From contig CP099850.1 of NCBI GenBank assembly GCA_030062745.1, positions 3,162,001 through 3,226,000 on the forward strand: DNA of 64,000 bases. Reading direction: 5' to 3'. How positions within the stretch are numbered: the first letter of the stretch is position 1; each line of letters opens with the position of its first letter. The stretch is from Capitulum mitella. Lineage: Eukaryota > Arthropoda > Thecostraca > Pollicipedomorpha > Pollicipedidae. Positions 62,321-64,000 of the stretch are shown in pieces. The position numbers and the translations under genes were made by a program. The notes below the pieces were generated by a model, which was not told where the DNA came from, ran no database searches, and saw nothing but the letters and a program-made list of their open reading frames with translations.

Positions 62321-64000
62321 ATGTACATGATTTTCGGAGGAGGGAGGGGGTGGCAGAGTCCTTTCGGTCCCAACTTCATGTCTGCATTTGTGTAATGCGT
62401 ACGCCAAAGGGCTTATTTTTATTCCATTGTGGGCCCCCACCAGGATTTTTGGAGGGGCAAAATCATATGTTTCTCGGATGGGGCAGTTGCCTTCCTGTTC
62501 CTCCCTCCTTATCCGCCGCCCTTGGATGTCGGGAGGTCGCCGTCAGGGTCGGAGGGCGGAAGGGCCCGCTGAGATGCCCGGTTCGTCTCCGGGCTCCTCC
62601 TGGCCCGTGACCCTGGCCTGTGCAGGCCGTGCACGTGTTTTGCACGCCGTGCAGGCAGTCCCAGGTCGCCGGCTCAGTGATCACCCGCCGCCCGATAACA
62701 CGGCAGCTCGTTTTGATGGAAAACAGCCCCGACGGAAAATGGCACACCGCGAATTGGGTGAAGGTCGAGCGCCGGCGCCCTCAATTGCTATACCTGCTGA
62801 CCTCCGAATGGTTCGAGCGCCAGCGTCGCCAGCAGCGTCAGCTTGGTCAGCAGTGCAACGTACCCAACGTCCCCCGGCGGAGCAGGCAGCGTCAGCGAGG
62901 GAAGGGCGCAGCGCCGAAGGCAGGCAGCGCTGGTAAGGCCAGCTCGACCCCGCTCGGCGGTCGGAGAGGGCTTTTCATCACGTCCAGCGGCAGGGCAGAG
63001 TGACTCCAGGTCATCCTGACAGCACTGCCGGCCGAGCAGCGCTGACGTTCGCGGCACGTGAGGCGCGCGGGGTGGCGACGGTGGCTGCTGTCCGTCTGCG
63101 CCCGGCGCAGGTGTTGCAGGCGGTCCGGGCGCCGGCCGGGTGCGACCTGTCCTCGCGCACCAACAAAAAGCCGCCGACTAAAATAGCCTTATCTGGAACA
63201 TCTGGCTGGAGGTGTGATAGGGATCACTTTCATGCGGTCAGGAAGGGGCGAGTGGACCTTGCTGAGGGCTGCCCAGCGGGGCTCTTGCAGGAGCCGACAC
63301 GGCGGCAGGCATCAGAGAAACGGTGCGACGAAAACATGTTTTGAACGTCGGCAGCCGGCTCGGCGCCGGTAAATTATGAACTGTTATGAAATGCTGAAGG
63401 CTACCTGCAGGAAGGGAACAAAGATGCTCCGCCCGTCGGAGGTTCCTTGCGAGAAACGGGGCCGCGCGGGCCGAGCAAAATGGCGGCCAAATGGCGGCCG
63501 CCTGTCGCCAACGATTGCCTTTGGCGAAAGACACCAGCTGAGGCTGTTGTCACTTCTGACCGATGTAATAGCGCGAGATGTAGCGACCGAGTGAGTTTTT
63601 CTGCGCAGTGTTGATAACCTGGATGCAGCAGCTTCAAAAACAGGGAGGGATGGAAACAAGGTCGGAAGCAGCATCTCCGCTGGCGCCTCAGAGACTAGAC
63701 TAGACTAGAGCAGATGAACTCCGTTTCGTTTCATAATTCGTCGTCAGTCTGTGGCCCTTATGAAATATTAAGTTCTGTCATACATGCTTATGTGTAACTA
63801 CACATGTTTAGCGCGTTGGTGCTTGCTGATTCCAAACGTGAAATCTGAAAGGCATCATAGATGAATCAGGAAGACTGAGATTATACGGTATAAGATGATC
63901 ATACGGTCATCGGCTTTAACGACCATTTTTCACCCGATTTTATGCCACCTGTGTGTAGAGCTAACGTACATCAGGCAAAGTATGTCCACAAACGTACGTA
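62321..64000. other. end of window, GC-rich then AT-rich, no gene recognised
   Basis: 62500-63130 is CpG-rich with frames lacking motifs. 63690-63715 has a short CTAGA tandem. The rest shows nothing I can name. Confidence 0.4.

Overview
The window is eukaryotic nuclear DNA. Its genes are split by GT-AG introns, have no operons, and sit among decayed non-LTR retrotransposons, small repeat families and many minisatellites. The three genes are animal genes. The scratch-type zinc-finger block and the Saxophone-like receptor are closest to arthropod relatives as I remember them, and a short (TTAGG)n tract at 21.37 kb fits. My inference is an arthropod, possibly a crustacean; I cannot name a species.

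Layout. (1) Minus strand, 19.63 to 1.97 kb: a USP10-type ubiquitin hydrolase. Nine exons are well supported and a six-codon first exon is proposed. All junctions agree in phase and give 934 residues, with the 3' UTR running to a polyA signal near 1.14 kb. Its first intron (10.7-19.6 kb) is AT-rich and holds a 500-N gap whose 352-bp flanks are exact copies. (2) 19.6-28.4 kb: no gene recognised; two degenerate LINE remnants on the minus strand. (3) Plus strand, 28.42-34.41 kb: a BMP type I receptor of the Saxophone/ALK1/ALK2 class. Eight exons cover ectodomain, membrane segment, GS box and kinase; the signal-peptide exon was not found. (4) 34.4-39.9 kb: intergenic DNA with minisatellites. (5) Minus strand, 57.21 to 39.91 kb: a Scratch/Snail-family repressor in three exons (394 residues). 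A SNAG exon lies in a CpG-rich promoter region, 15.8 kb from the exons that carry the CtBP-like motif and five zinc fingers. (6) 57.2-64.0 kb: CpG-rich blocks, a 137-bp duplication and degenerate repeats; no gene recognised.

The genes do not form one pathway. The receptor would act in BMP signalling at the membrane, the Scratch protein in nuclear repression, and USP10 in cytoplasmic deubiquitination.

The most striking pattern is that several tandem repeats start exactly at gene boundaries. They copy a 5' splice site (USP10 exon 2, receptor kinase exon 6), a 3' splice site (USP10 exon 9, receptor ectodomain exon, Scratch exon 2) or the stop codon (receptor). In Scratch exon 2 the three 66-bp copies give three in-phase 3' splice sites with an open frame across them.
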